Assembly: GCA_938008665.1 (NCBI GenBank)
Contig: CALLKA010000048.1
Coordinates: 1 to 7,882 of the forward strand
Source of the DNA: an uncultured Bacteroidota bacterium
GTDB taxonomy: Bacteria; Bacteroidota; Bacteroidia; Chitinophagales; Chitinophagaceae
Direction: 5' to 3'
DNA length: 7,882 nt
Made by a program: the position numbers and the translations under genes. Shown here piece after piece: positions 1 through 6,841 of this stretch. The notes under the pieces were generated by a model, which was not told where the DNA came from, ran no database searches, and worked only from the letters and a program-made list of their open reading frames with translations. How positions within the stretch are numbered: the first letter of the stretch is position 1; each line of letters begins with the position of its first letter.

Positions 1-33
1 ACACTCTTTCCCTACACGACGCTCTTCCGATCT
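1..33. other. Illumina TruSeq adapter remnant (artefact)
   Basis: The first 33 bases match the Illumina TruSeq read-1 adapter, beginning acactctttccctacacgac and ending in cttccgatct. This is untrimmed sequencing adapter joined to a contig end, not genomic DNA. Genuine sequence starts at about base 34. Read on the minus strand, the adapter extends the adjacent sulfatase reading frame by the artificial residues (R)DRKSVV and then a tag stop at 14-12, so the frame looks closed when it is really cut off. The identification rests on recall of the adapter sequence and is very secure. Confidence 0.98.
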
Positions 34-1082
34 CTTGAAGTATCAATGAATCCTGATTTACTACTAGAAAATATAGGTACCAATGATTTGCCAGTAATGC
101 CTTCAAAATGTTTTACACCTGCCATATCCAAAAAGGTTGGTGCTAAATCAATTAAACTAACTAGATCATTCACCTTTCTTTGCTTGCCATTAATACCGGG
201 GCCACTGATGGCTAAGGGTACATGCACTCCATATTCTTGTAAATTCGCTTTTGCATATGGAAACGCCATTCCGTTATCGGCAGTGACAACGATAATAGTA
301 TTGTCCAATTCACCAGCAGCTGCCAACATTTTAATGATCTTTTCTAATTGCTTATCGAACCACTCAATTTCAAGTGCATAATCGAGCATATCATTTTTTA
401 CAACTTCAGTATTGGGTAAAAATGAAGGCACAGAAACACCATTAACGTCAAGCCCTGATTTCGCACCGGAACCTTCCTCATAATCTCGATGTGGTTCCTT
501 GGATCCATACCAAAAGAAAAATGGTTGATCCGCAGGTTTCTGTGATAAAAATTCCTCAAAATTGGAAGCATAATCTGTCTTACTTATTCCTGTTGTTGGT
601 ACTGTTGTAAATTCTTTCCGATTATATTCAGGTCCTACTGGGTTTCGCTTCCAACCTGCATCAATAAAATTACCTGGATCCCAAGGTTTACCAGTGAAAC
701 CAATAAAATAACCAGACGCTTCCAATGCAGTTGTAAATACAGGGAATTTATTTGGAAAATAACTTGCATGCGTTCCAGCTTCTTCTAATTGCCAGATTTG
801 TCTGCCCGTTAATATCGCTGCCCTGGATGGACTACATTGTGGCGCAGCTACAAAAGCATTATTAAAAAGTATACCATTCGCAGCAACACGATCAAACGCA
901 GGTGTATGAAATATTTTTTGACCATAAATGGAACTATGTGGGTAGGACTGATCATCAGCAATCGCAAATAAAATATTGGGAGGTCGTTTGCTTGTTTTTT
1001 TTGTTTGTGCAGTAATTTCATTGGTTTGAAATAACGACAAAATAAGCAGGGCCAAAAAACAAGTTAATTTATTCATTTTCAT
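34..1082 (-). CDS. Sulfamidase (heparan N-sulfatase)-like S1 sulfatase, 3'-truncated
   Basis: Exported sulfatase of the alkaline-phosphatase superfamily, closest by eye to N-sulfoglucosamine sulfohydrolases. From ATG at 1082 it begins MKMNKL, followed by a hydrophobic signal segment and a likely cleavage ITA|Q at residues 25/26. Metal-binding ADDQ lies at 43-44. The formylglycine site C83-S-P-S-R87 (Cys codon 836-834) is Cys-type. EPHR is at 196-199, and TADNG with D269 and N270 is followed by FP as in human SGSH. The segment after G131-K132 reads PWDPG instead of the usual W-H-L-G, so the usual His is absent. In-frame starts at 1118 (TTG), 1100 and 1088 only add non-signal residues; 1076 is an alternative. 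About 349 genuine residues remain against roughly 500 in the family, so the C-terminal domain is lost at the contig end. It lies divergent to the next sulfatase. Substrate is inferred from family: N-sulfated glucosamine or another sulfated sugar. Confidence 0.88.
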
Positions 1083-1239
1083 ACCCATTAAATTACACAT
1101 TATATAAATAATCAACAAAAGATAACCCTTCTATTTTAACTTTTGCATGATAATAGTTGCGCTGAAATTATGTGCATGAATAATTGAATTAAATCCGATG
1201 GCTTTTTAATAAAATTGAATATCTTGTTAGTGCTAATCA
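1083..1239. promoter_or_regulatory. Divergent intergenic region between two sulfatase genes
   Basis: These 157 bp separate the minus-strand sulfamidase-like gene from the plus-strand arylsulfatase, so both promoters should lie here. The DNA is very AT-rich. On the minus strand TATCTTTTG (around 1122-1114) comes within one base of the Bacteroidota -7 element TAnnTTTG, but I see no convincing -33 TTG at the right spacing. I therefore place no promoter exactly. The repeated TGCATGA motif listed separately could be an operator. No terminator hairpin or RNA gene is apparent. Confidence 0.6.
1144..1184. repeat. Short direct repeat TGCATGA(A)TAAT in divergent promoter region
   Basis: TGCATGATAAT at 1144-1154 recurs as TGCATGAATAAT at 1173-1184, with starts 29 bp apart, close to three helical turns. 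The second copy also sits inside a small inverted repeat, ATTAT (1167-1171) and ATAAT (1180-1184). Such spacing suits binding sites on one face of DNA for a regulator shared by the divergent genes. In AT-rich DNA this may be chance, so this is only a candidate operator. Confidence 0.25.
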
Positions 1240-2604
1240 ATGAAAAAACGCATAATGAAATTTAATAATTTATACAAGAAAATCTTGCTTCCCATATGCA
1301 TCATGGGAATAACTATCTCTTATGCACAACAGCGACCAAATGTAATAGTTATATATTCTGATGATCAGGGTGCCATTGATTTAAATTGCTATGGAGCGAA
1401 AGATTTATTAACGCCCAATATTGACAAATTTGCGGCAAGTGGAACCATGTTCACCCAATTTTACGCTTCTCCTGTTTGCTCTCCTTCCAGGGCTTCCCTA
1501 CTTACTGGCTTAAATCCACAACGTGCAGGACTTCCTGGAAATGCTTCTGAAACAAATGGTGATGTTGGTTTGCCTAATGACCGATATACGCTTGCTGAAC
1601 TTTTTAAGAGTGTGGGATATAATACGGCACATATCGGGAAATGGCATTTGGGTTATAAAACTGAAATGCGCCCTAATGCGCAAGGCTTTGATTATTCTTT
1701 TGGGCATATGGTTGGATGTATTGATAACTATTCACATTATTTTTATTGGAATGGTCCTAACAAACATGATTTATACAGAAATGGAAAAGAAGTATTTTAT
1801 CCAGGCCAATACTTTCCAGACTTAATGGTGAAAGAAGCTGGTGAATTCATGGAGAAATCGCAGCACAGTCCATTTTTTATGTACTTCGCAATTAATATGC
1901 CGCATTATCCTTATCAAGGAGATCCAAAATGGTTGGAATACTATAATAAAAAAGGCGTTCCCTATCCACGTAATTTGTATGCCGCATTCATGACCAGCTT
2001 AGATGACAAAATTGGCGACTTACTTCAAAAAGTAAATGCACTTGGACTTAGCAATAATACCATCATTATTTTCCAATCAGACAATGGCTATTCAACTGAA
2101 GAGCGTGCACATTTTGGGGGCGGTAGTGCAGGAATATATCGTGGTGCCAAAGCGAGTTTATTTGAAGGAGGTATTCGAGTTCCTTCCATTATTAGTTGGC
2201 CTGGTAAAATACCAAAAGGACAAATTCGAAATCAATTTGCAGTAAATACAGATTGGTTTCCTACCCTTGCTGAATATTGTAATATTAAATTACCGCGCAA
2301 CGATTTAGATGGAAAAAGTTTGGTATCCGTCATCAATAGTGCAGCTGCTGAAACAATGCATCAAGAAGGATATTGCTGGGAATTTAAAAAAATGTGGGTA
2401 GCAAGAAAAGGAAAATGGAAATTGATGGGTAACCCAGTGGACACTTCAAATAAAGGAACATTGAACGATACCGATATTTTATTTTTAGTTGATTTAGAAG
2501 CGGATCCTTCAGAATCGACCAATGTCGCAACAAGTCACCCTGATATTGTCAACGAATTAAAAACACAATATCAAAATTGGGGAAAGAACAATAAAAATAA
2601 ATAA
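1240..2604 (+). CDS. Arylsulfatase, S1 family (arylsulfatase A / GALNS-like)
   Basis: Complete 454-residue exported sulfatase, predicted to hydrolyse a sulfate ester on a sugar in the periplasm or at the cell surface. A signal peptide (basic MKKRIMK start, hydrophobic 15-28) ends in SYA|QQ at 29/30. Canonical sites are all present: metal-binding SDDQ with D41-D42; formylglycine motif C80-S-P-S-R84 followed by ASLLTG; GKWHLG with K134 and H136; H222 in MPHYP; SDNG with D281-N282; and K304 in RGAKASLFEGGIRVP, the usual sulfate-binding Lys. Length matches the family. The ATG at 1255 (MKFNN) is an alternative start that would keep the signal peptide. The closest recognisable relatives are arylsulfatase A and N-acetylgalactosamine-6-sulfatase types, but the exact substrate cannot be read from sequence. 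It stands alone on this strand, divergent from the sulfamidase-like gene and convergent with the next gene, whose stop codon is only 3 bp away. Confidence 0.93.
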   Translation: MKKRIMKFNNLYKKILLPICIMGITISYAQQRPNVIVIYSDDQGAIDLNCYGAKDLLTPNIDKFAASGTMFTQFYASPVCSPSRASLLTGLNPQRAGLPGNASETNGDVGLPNDRYTLAELFKSVGYNTAHIGKWHLGYKTEMRPNAQGFDYSFGHMVGCIDNYSHYFYWNGPNKHDLYRNGKEVFYPGQYFPDLMVKEAGEFMEKSQHSPFFMYFAINMPHYPYQGDPKWLEYYNKKGVPYPRNLYAAFMTSLDDKIGDLLQKVNALGLSNNTIIIFQSDNGYSTEERAHFGGGSAGIYRGAKASLFEGGIRVPSIISWPGKIPKGQIRNQFAVNTDWFPTLAEYCNIKLPRNDLDGKSLVSVINSAAAETMHQEGYCWEFKKMWVARKGKWKLMGNPVDTSNKGTLNDTDILFLVDLEADPSESTNVATSHPDIVNELKTQYQNWGKNNKNK

Positions 2605-2607
2605 GCC

Positions 2608-3999
2608 TTACTTCACTAAATATTTTATAAAGGGATCTTTGTACTCCGTAGCCCATGAGAATAATTGTGCCCTGCAATTTTTTAATGCACTTGTGTATTT
2701 GGGGTCGTCAATTAAATTAACCATCTCTCCTGGATCATTTACAATATCATATAAAACTTCCGACTGCGTTCCGTAATTGTAAATCCAATATTTAAATTGT
2801 TTGTTACGTAGCATTCTTCCTTCTGGATTTAATTGTTGTCCATTTACGTGCGCCCCTTGTGATAATTTATCTGAAACAACAATATAATCACGATTCGGCA
2901 CTTGACTTATTTGTGCAAATGCACTCGCTAAGCTTTTCCCTTTCGAAGTCGCAGGTAATGGGATACCTGCAAAGTCACAAATAGTGGGTAATACATCGAT
3001 ACCTGATTGTACAAACACCTCCGATTTTAATTGCTTGCCATTATTAAAACTCATGATGAAAGGCACTTTGGAAGCCTCTTCATAAAAAACTGTTTTTTGA
3101 TTCCAACGGTGCGCCCCCTGTAAATCACCATGATCACTTGTAAACACAATCAAGGTATTTTTATCTAACCCTTTTTGACGCATGATATTTAAAACCTTCC
3201 CTATTTCTGCATCTACCTTTTCTACTAATCTGTAATAGGACCAAATATATTCCCGCCATTTTTGATCCGTAAAATTACCAACAGGGAATGCAGGATTTGC
3301 TTGAATTAACTTGCGCATCATCGCCATAAATTCGGTCTCATTTTTCGAAGGCAACGCATTCGCCCTTAATGGTGGTAATTGATCCTGACTTGGTGGATCT
3401 CCAATGTCACCATCAGGTAAATTATCTCCTCTTGCCCATTGACAAATATTATGTGGATTTAAAAAAGACATGACTAATAAAAATGGCTTCTCCCTTTTTA
3501 ATTCAAAAAAATATTTGGCATAATTAGGTAATAAACTATCCGTGCCATTTCCTTTTTTATTGGACATATAACTGAAGCCATGGGTTTGATCTTTATTACG
3601 ATCATAAGGCAAATGCCATTTGCCAATATAACCAGTCTCATAACCTGCATTTTTAAATATGGTTCCCATGGAAGGAAAAGTAACTGGATCAATTAAAGTG
3701 TCATCATTATTTTGAATACCTAACTCATGTGGATACCTTCCAGTAAATATGGAACTACGCGAAGGCACACATAAAGGATTTGCACAATAGGCATTGGTAA
3801 AGCGTACACCATGACTTGCTAAATAATCGATATTGGGCGTATTAATAAACTTAGTCCCTAAATTAATACTCATGGTTTCAGCAGACAACTCATCTGTCAT
3901 GATAAAAAGCACATTGGGCTTTTGTTGCGCAAAAACACTTACGGAAACCAATACCAATAAATTAATAATTGCAACACTGATTGAAAATTTAAAACGCAT
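2608..3999 (-). CDS. Sulfatase, S1 family (iduronate-2-/choline-sulfatase-like)
   Basis: Complete 463-residue exported sulfatase. The signal peptide (MRFKFS, hydrophobic 7-22) ends in VFA|QQ at 24/25. The first metal-site motif is TDEL (D36-E37, Glu in place of the second Asp). The formylglycine site is C77-V-P-S-R81 (Cys codon 3771-3769), followed by SSIFTGRYP. GKWHLP gives K126 and H128, NPHN gives H182, and SDHGD gives D288-H289 with the DHG pattern seen in choline and iduronate sulfatases rather than DNG. K301 lies in the GAHRWNQK segment ahead of FYEEASKVPF. A Pro-rich insertion at about 187-216 lies between the H182 motif and the second half of the catalytic domain. It appears to be the last gene of the minus-strand run, 33 bp after the preceding sulfatase, with A-rich DNA and a weak AAAGGG before its ATG. 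Substrate is unknown; an O-sulfated hexose or uronate is a guess from family. Confidence 0.92.
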   Translation of the reverse strand: MRFKFSISVAIINLLVLVSVSVFAQQKPNVLFIMTDELSAETMSINLGTKFINTPNIDYLASHGVRFTNAYCANPLCVPSRSSIFTGRYPHELGIQNNDDTLIDPVTFPSMGTIFKNAGYETGYIGKWHLPYDRNKDQTHGFSYMSNKKGNGTDSLLPNYAKYFFELKREKPFLLVMSFLNPHNICQWARGDNLPDGDIGDPPSQDQLPPLRANALPSKNETEFMAMMRKLIQANPAFPVGNFTDQKWREYIWSYYRLVEKVDAEIGKVLNIMRQKGLDKNTLIVFTSDHGDLQGAHRWNQKTVFYEEASKVPFIMSFNNGKQLKSEVFVQSGIDVLPTICDFAGIPLPATSKGKSLASAFAQISQVPNRDYIVVSDKLSQGAHVNGQQLNPEGRMLRNKQFKYWIYNYGTQSEVLYDIVNDPGEMVNLIDDPKYTSALKNCRAQLFSWATEYKDPFIKYLVK

Positions 4000-4032
4000 A
4001 CACCCTTTATTTAAAATTATTTATAACAAAAA

Positions 4033-5424
4033 TTAAAAATCATCATCGTCTTCCCCCTTTTTCTTCTTTACTTTAATTACAGGTTTTGCCACTAATTCAG
4101 GTCGTACCATTTGCTTAAACACCCCTCTGAAAATGGTAATGAGTTTTTGTTGTTCTGGATGCAAATCTTTTTCTAGAATTTTATTTTTTTCTAAAGGATC
4201 TTTGAGCACATTATATATTTCTCCAGTTTCGTATAATTTCCATTCTTTATTATGTACAAATCTTGCACTTGGGAAATCGCCTTTTTTAGGATCATAATGC
4301 GAAAACAACCAATCCCTAGGTGTATATTTTTCACCCAAAAGTTGTGGCATTAAACTGACACCGTCAGTGATAAACCCATTAGGCAAAGCAATATTTGCCG
4401 CATCCGCCATGGTTGGTAAAAAATCGGTGAAGTCCACTAAATTTTTATTGATTTGGCCTGGCTTAATTTTACCTGGCCAATAGGCGACCATTGGTACATG
4501 GATGCCATATTCATTCGTATATCCCTTATTACCAGGTATTTCACGACCATCCGCCATTTTGGAAGTGATACCAACGCCTGTCCCATTATCTCCAGTAAAA
4601 AGGATTAATGTGTTTTGTAATAGACCCAATGATTTTACCTTGTCAATAATGTCCCCCACACTTTTATCTAAGTAGGCCATTTCATCTTTAAAATGAACAT
4701 TATCAGCTTTACCACCACCAGGCTCCCCCTTTGCAACCACTTTGAAATCCTGATATGCTTTTTGATTTAAAGGCGTTGGTACAAATGGCTTATGTGATAA
4801 AACCATGGGATAATACACAAAGAATGGAACGTCTTTTTTACGCTCCATAAAATTATTAATAAAGTTGACAAACAATTCTGGCCCATACTCCCCATTGTTG
4901 TACTTTTTCATCACTCCATTCTCAATCAACTTTGGATCCTTATAACGCTCATTATAGGTGGAACTGGTATCCATTAAATTCCACAACAAGTATTCATCAA
5001 AACCTGACTTATAGGGGGCATATTCATCCCCTTTTAATTGCCATTTCCCTGCTATGCAAGTAGCGTAGCCATGGGATTTAAATAAATGCGCAAAAGTGGT
5101 TTCATTTTGGTCCAAGTAACCCCACTTTTCATAATTTCTAAAATTGGATTTACCCGTCATTATTTGAATACGTGATGGCGAACAAAGTGGTTGTGCATAG
5201 CACTGTTCAAATAAAACACCCTGTTTTGCCATCGCATCAATTCTGGGTGTTTTATAAGTAACACTACCATAGGCACTTACTGTTTCAAAGCCAATATCAT
5301 CACCTAAGATTAAAATAATATTAGGTTGCTTTTCAGTTTTACTTTTTACACTTTGAGCAATTGATGTATTTGAAGTACAAACCATTAAGCAAAACAAATA
5401 AATACAACTGCTTTTTATTTTCAT
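4033..5424 (-). CDS. Sulfatase, S1 family, with GKWQ variant motif and charged C-terminal tail
   Basis: Exported sulfatase of 463 residues from ATG at 5424 (MKIKSS). The frame stays open upstream to a TTG at 5448, but that would put residues MFENYFLH before the basic signal start, so ATG is preferred. A Cys-containing signal segment ends in SIA|Q near residue 23/24. Motifs: GDDIG (D42-D43); formylglycine site C81-S-P-S-R85 followed by IQIMTGK; G126-K127-W128-Q129, where most sulfatases have His instead of Gln; LSHKP with H211; and GDNG with D279-N280. K312-type Lys and the glycine-rich GNKGYTNEYGIHVP segment follow. A Gly-rich loop (GEPGGGK) at about 233-239 is additional. The last 13 residues are a Lys run followed by a Glu/Asp run ending in Phe, which is unusual for a secreted sulfatase. 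Gap to the oxidoreductase gene upstream is 37 bp. Catalysis is inferred from family; substrate is unknown. Confidence 0.9.
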   Translation of the reverse strand: MKIKSSCIYLFCLMVCTSNTSIAQSVKSKTEKQPNIILILGDDIGFETVSAYGSVTYKTPRIDAMAKQGVLFEQCYAQPLCSPSRIQIMTGKSNFRNYEKWGYLDQNETTFAHLFKSHGYATCIAGKWQLKGDEYAPYKSGFDEYLLWNLMDTSSTYNERYKDPKLIENGVMKKYNNGEYGPELFVNFINNFMERKKDVPFFVYYPMVLSHKPFVPTPLNQKAYQDFKVVAKGEPGGGKADNVHFKDEMAYLDKSVGDIIDKVKSLGLLQNTLILFTGDNGTGVGITSKMADGREIPGNKGYTNEYGIHVPMVAYWPGKIKPGQINKNLVDFTDFLPTMADAANIALPNGFITDGVSLMPQLLGEKYTPRDWLFSHYDPKKGDFPSARFVHNKEWKLYETGEIYNVLKDPLEKNKILEKDLHPEQQKLITIFRGVFKQMVRPELVAKPVIKVKKKKGEDDDDF

Positions 5425-5461
5425 ATGCAAAAAGTAATTTTCAAACAACTATGAATATGAA

Positions 5462-6787
5462 TTATAAGGTTATTTTCCATTCGTTGTTCATTGGTCTACC
5501 TAATAATGCACTTGCTTCTGCGTCATTCAAAATGGTTTCTTTTTTTGGATTCCATTTTAATGAACGGTTCAAACGATAAGCGATATTTCCAAGGTTACAC
5601 ACGGTTGCAGTACGATGTCCAATTTCAACATCACAAATAGGTTTTTTGCGCGTGCGCATTGCACTTAAGAAATCCTTGTAGTGGTTGGTGCTATTATAAA
5701 CGCGTTTGTCCGCATCCGTGAAAATTTTGTCCTTCAAACTAACAGGACTTGTTTCAAGCTTACCTCTTTGTACTTTTATTTCTCCTTCGGTACCAAAAAA
5801 ATGAATGGCATTATTCCACCCCCACTTTTCATGTGTCATGGTGATTCCATTTGCATAACGATACGTTAAGTAAAGATTTTCTTTTCCATTAGGTGCTAAA
5901 ACTTCTACCGGGCCTGAATGATCCATATCTAGTGCCCATTGTACAATATCATACATATGTGCACCCCAATCTGTAACACCCCCGCCGCCAAATTCTCTAT
6001 ACTTTCTCCAATTTGGGAAAACATCTTTGGTGATGGGTGGTGCTAATTCTGCATTAAAGTTGGCAAATTCATTCGGTCCTAACCATTTGCTCCAATCCAA
6101 GCCTTGAGGCATTGGTTCTGCAGGTAAATCGTATGCAACTGGCGCTGGTCCTACATTCACTTTAATATGCTTTATTTCCCCAATTGTTCCGTTACGAACT
6201 AACTCAGCTGCTTGTCTAAATTCATTCCAAGAACGTTGCATGCTTCCTGTTTGGAACACACGATCATATTTACGTGTTGCTTGCACCATTGCTCTTCCTT
6301 CTTTCACTGTTAAAGAAAGAGGTTTTTCACAATAGATATCTTTACCAGCCGCAGCGGCTCTAACTGCCATTGCCGCATGCCAATGATCAGGTGTTGAAAT
6401 AACAACCGCATCCACATCTTTACGTTCTAACAATTCCCTAAAATCAGTATACACGGGCATATCAGCATACACCCCTAATGTTGGATTTTTTAAATAGGTT
6501 GCTTTTATTTTATCCATAGTTGCTTCCGCTTTACCAGGATACACTTCACTTAATGCAACTATGCGCGCTTCACCCGTATTTATAAAAGACCCAGCTAAGC
6601 TTTTTGCTTGTTTACCTGCGCCTATAAAACCTAAAGAAATCATATCACTTGGCGCTATATAAGGAACACCATGTACATTTTTACCACCCAATACAAATCG
6701 AGGAACGAACATAAAAGCTGCGGCAGCCTTTGTTGATTGGCCCACGAATGAACGTCGGTTGATATTGTTTTTTGATGACTGTTTCAT
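5462..6787 (-). CDS. Tat-exported Gfo/Idh/MocA family oxidoreductase
   Basis: Complete 441-residue NAD(P)-dependent oxidoreductase of the Gfo/Idh/MocA family, which oxidises or reduces sugars and inositols. The N-terminus NINRRSFVGQ has a twin-arginine (R11-R12) followed by an Ala-rich hydrophobic stretch (21-33), so it should be folded with its cofactor and exported by Tat. The Rossmann fold begins near 50 with GFIGAGKQA (G53-x2-G56-x-G58). STPDHWHA is at 131-138 and the family motif EKPLSL at 154-159. The C-terminal substrate domain holds GGGGVTDWGAHMYD with H277, the usual catalytic-region His. Length is normal for exported Bacteroidota members. A role as a GH109-like NAD-dependent glycosidase is a possible alternative, but I do not see the typical GH109 context strongly enough to choose it. 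It sits 54 bp after the GH92 gene and 37 bp before a sulfatase, so it probably acts on a sugar from the same glycan. Confidence 0.93.
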   Translation of the reverse strand: MKQSSKNNINRRSFVGQSTKAAAAFMFVPRFVLGGKNVHGVPYIAPSDMISLGFIGAGKQAKSLAGSFINTGEARIVALSEVYPGKAEATMDKIKATYLKNPTLGVYADMPVYTDFRELLERKDVDAVVISTPDHWHAAMAVRAAAAGKDIYCEKPLSLTVKEGRAMVQATRKYDRVFQTGSMQRSWNEFRQAAELVRNGTIGEIKHIKVNVGPAPVAYDLPAEPMPQGLDWSKWLGPNEFANFNAELAPPITKDVFPNWRKYREFGGGGVTDWGAHMYDIVQWALDMDHSGPVEVLAPNGKENLYLTYRYANGITMTHEKWGWNNAIHFFGTEGEIKVQRGKLETSPVSLKDKIFTDADKRVYNSTNHYKDFLSAMRTRKKPICDVEIGHRTATVCNLGNIAYRLNRSLKWNPKKETILNDAEASALLGRPMNNEWKITL

Positions 6788-6841
6788 ATAATTATTTTTT
6801 TGAAATTGTGTTATTAGAAATGCTTTTGTAATTTAATCTTT

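Noticed and set aside
46..381. 111-residue plus-strand open frame
   Set aside because: It is antisense to the sulfamidase-like sulfatase, shows no family features or signal, and is a shadow of that gene's codon pattern.
1083..1118. Upstream starts (TTG 1118, ATG 1100, ATG 1088) for the sulfamidase-like gene
   Set aside because: They add residues before a normal basic signal-peptide start at MKMNKL; ATG 1082 gives a typical export signal.
5035..5046. GKWQ sulfatase as a dead enzyme or pseudogene
   Set aside because: The frame is intact and the formylglycine Cys, Arg and metal ligands are all kept, which argues for a functional variant.
34..5424. The four sulfatases as recent tandem duplicates
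   Set aside because: Their motifs differ (GKPWDPG, GKWHLG, GKWHLP, GKWQLK; DDQ, DDQ, DEL, DDI) and flanking residues share little beyond the superfamily signature.
5425..5448. TTG start at 5448 for the GKWQ sulfatase
   Set aside because: It adds eight residues ahead of a typical MKIKSS signal start; an ATG at 5424 is available.
5361..5579. 72-residue plus-strand open frame spanning two gene ends
   Set aside because: Antisense to the sulfatase start and oxidoreductase end; composition looks like reverse-strand translation and there is no start context.
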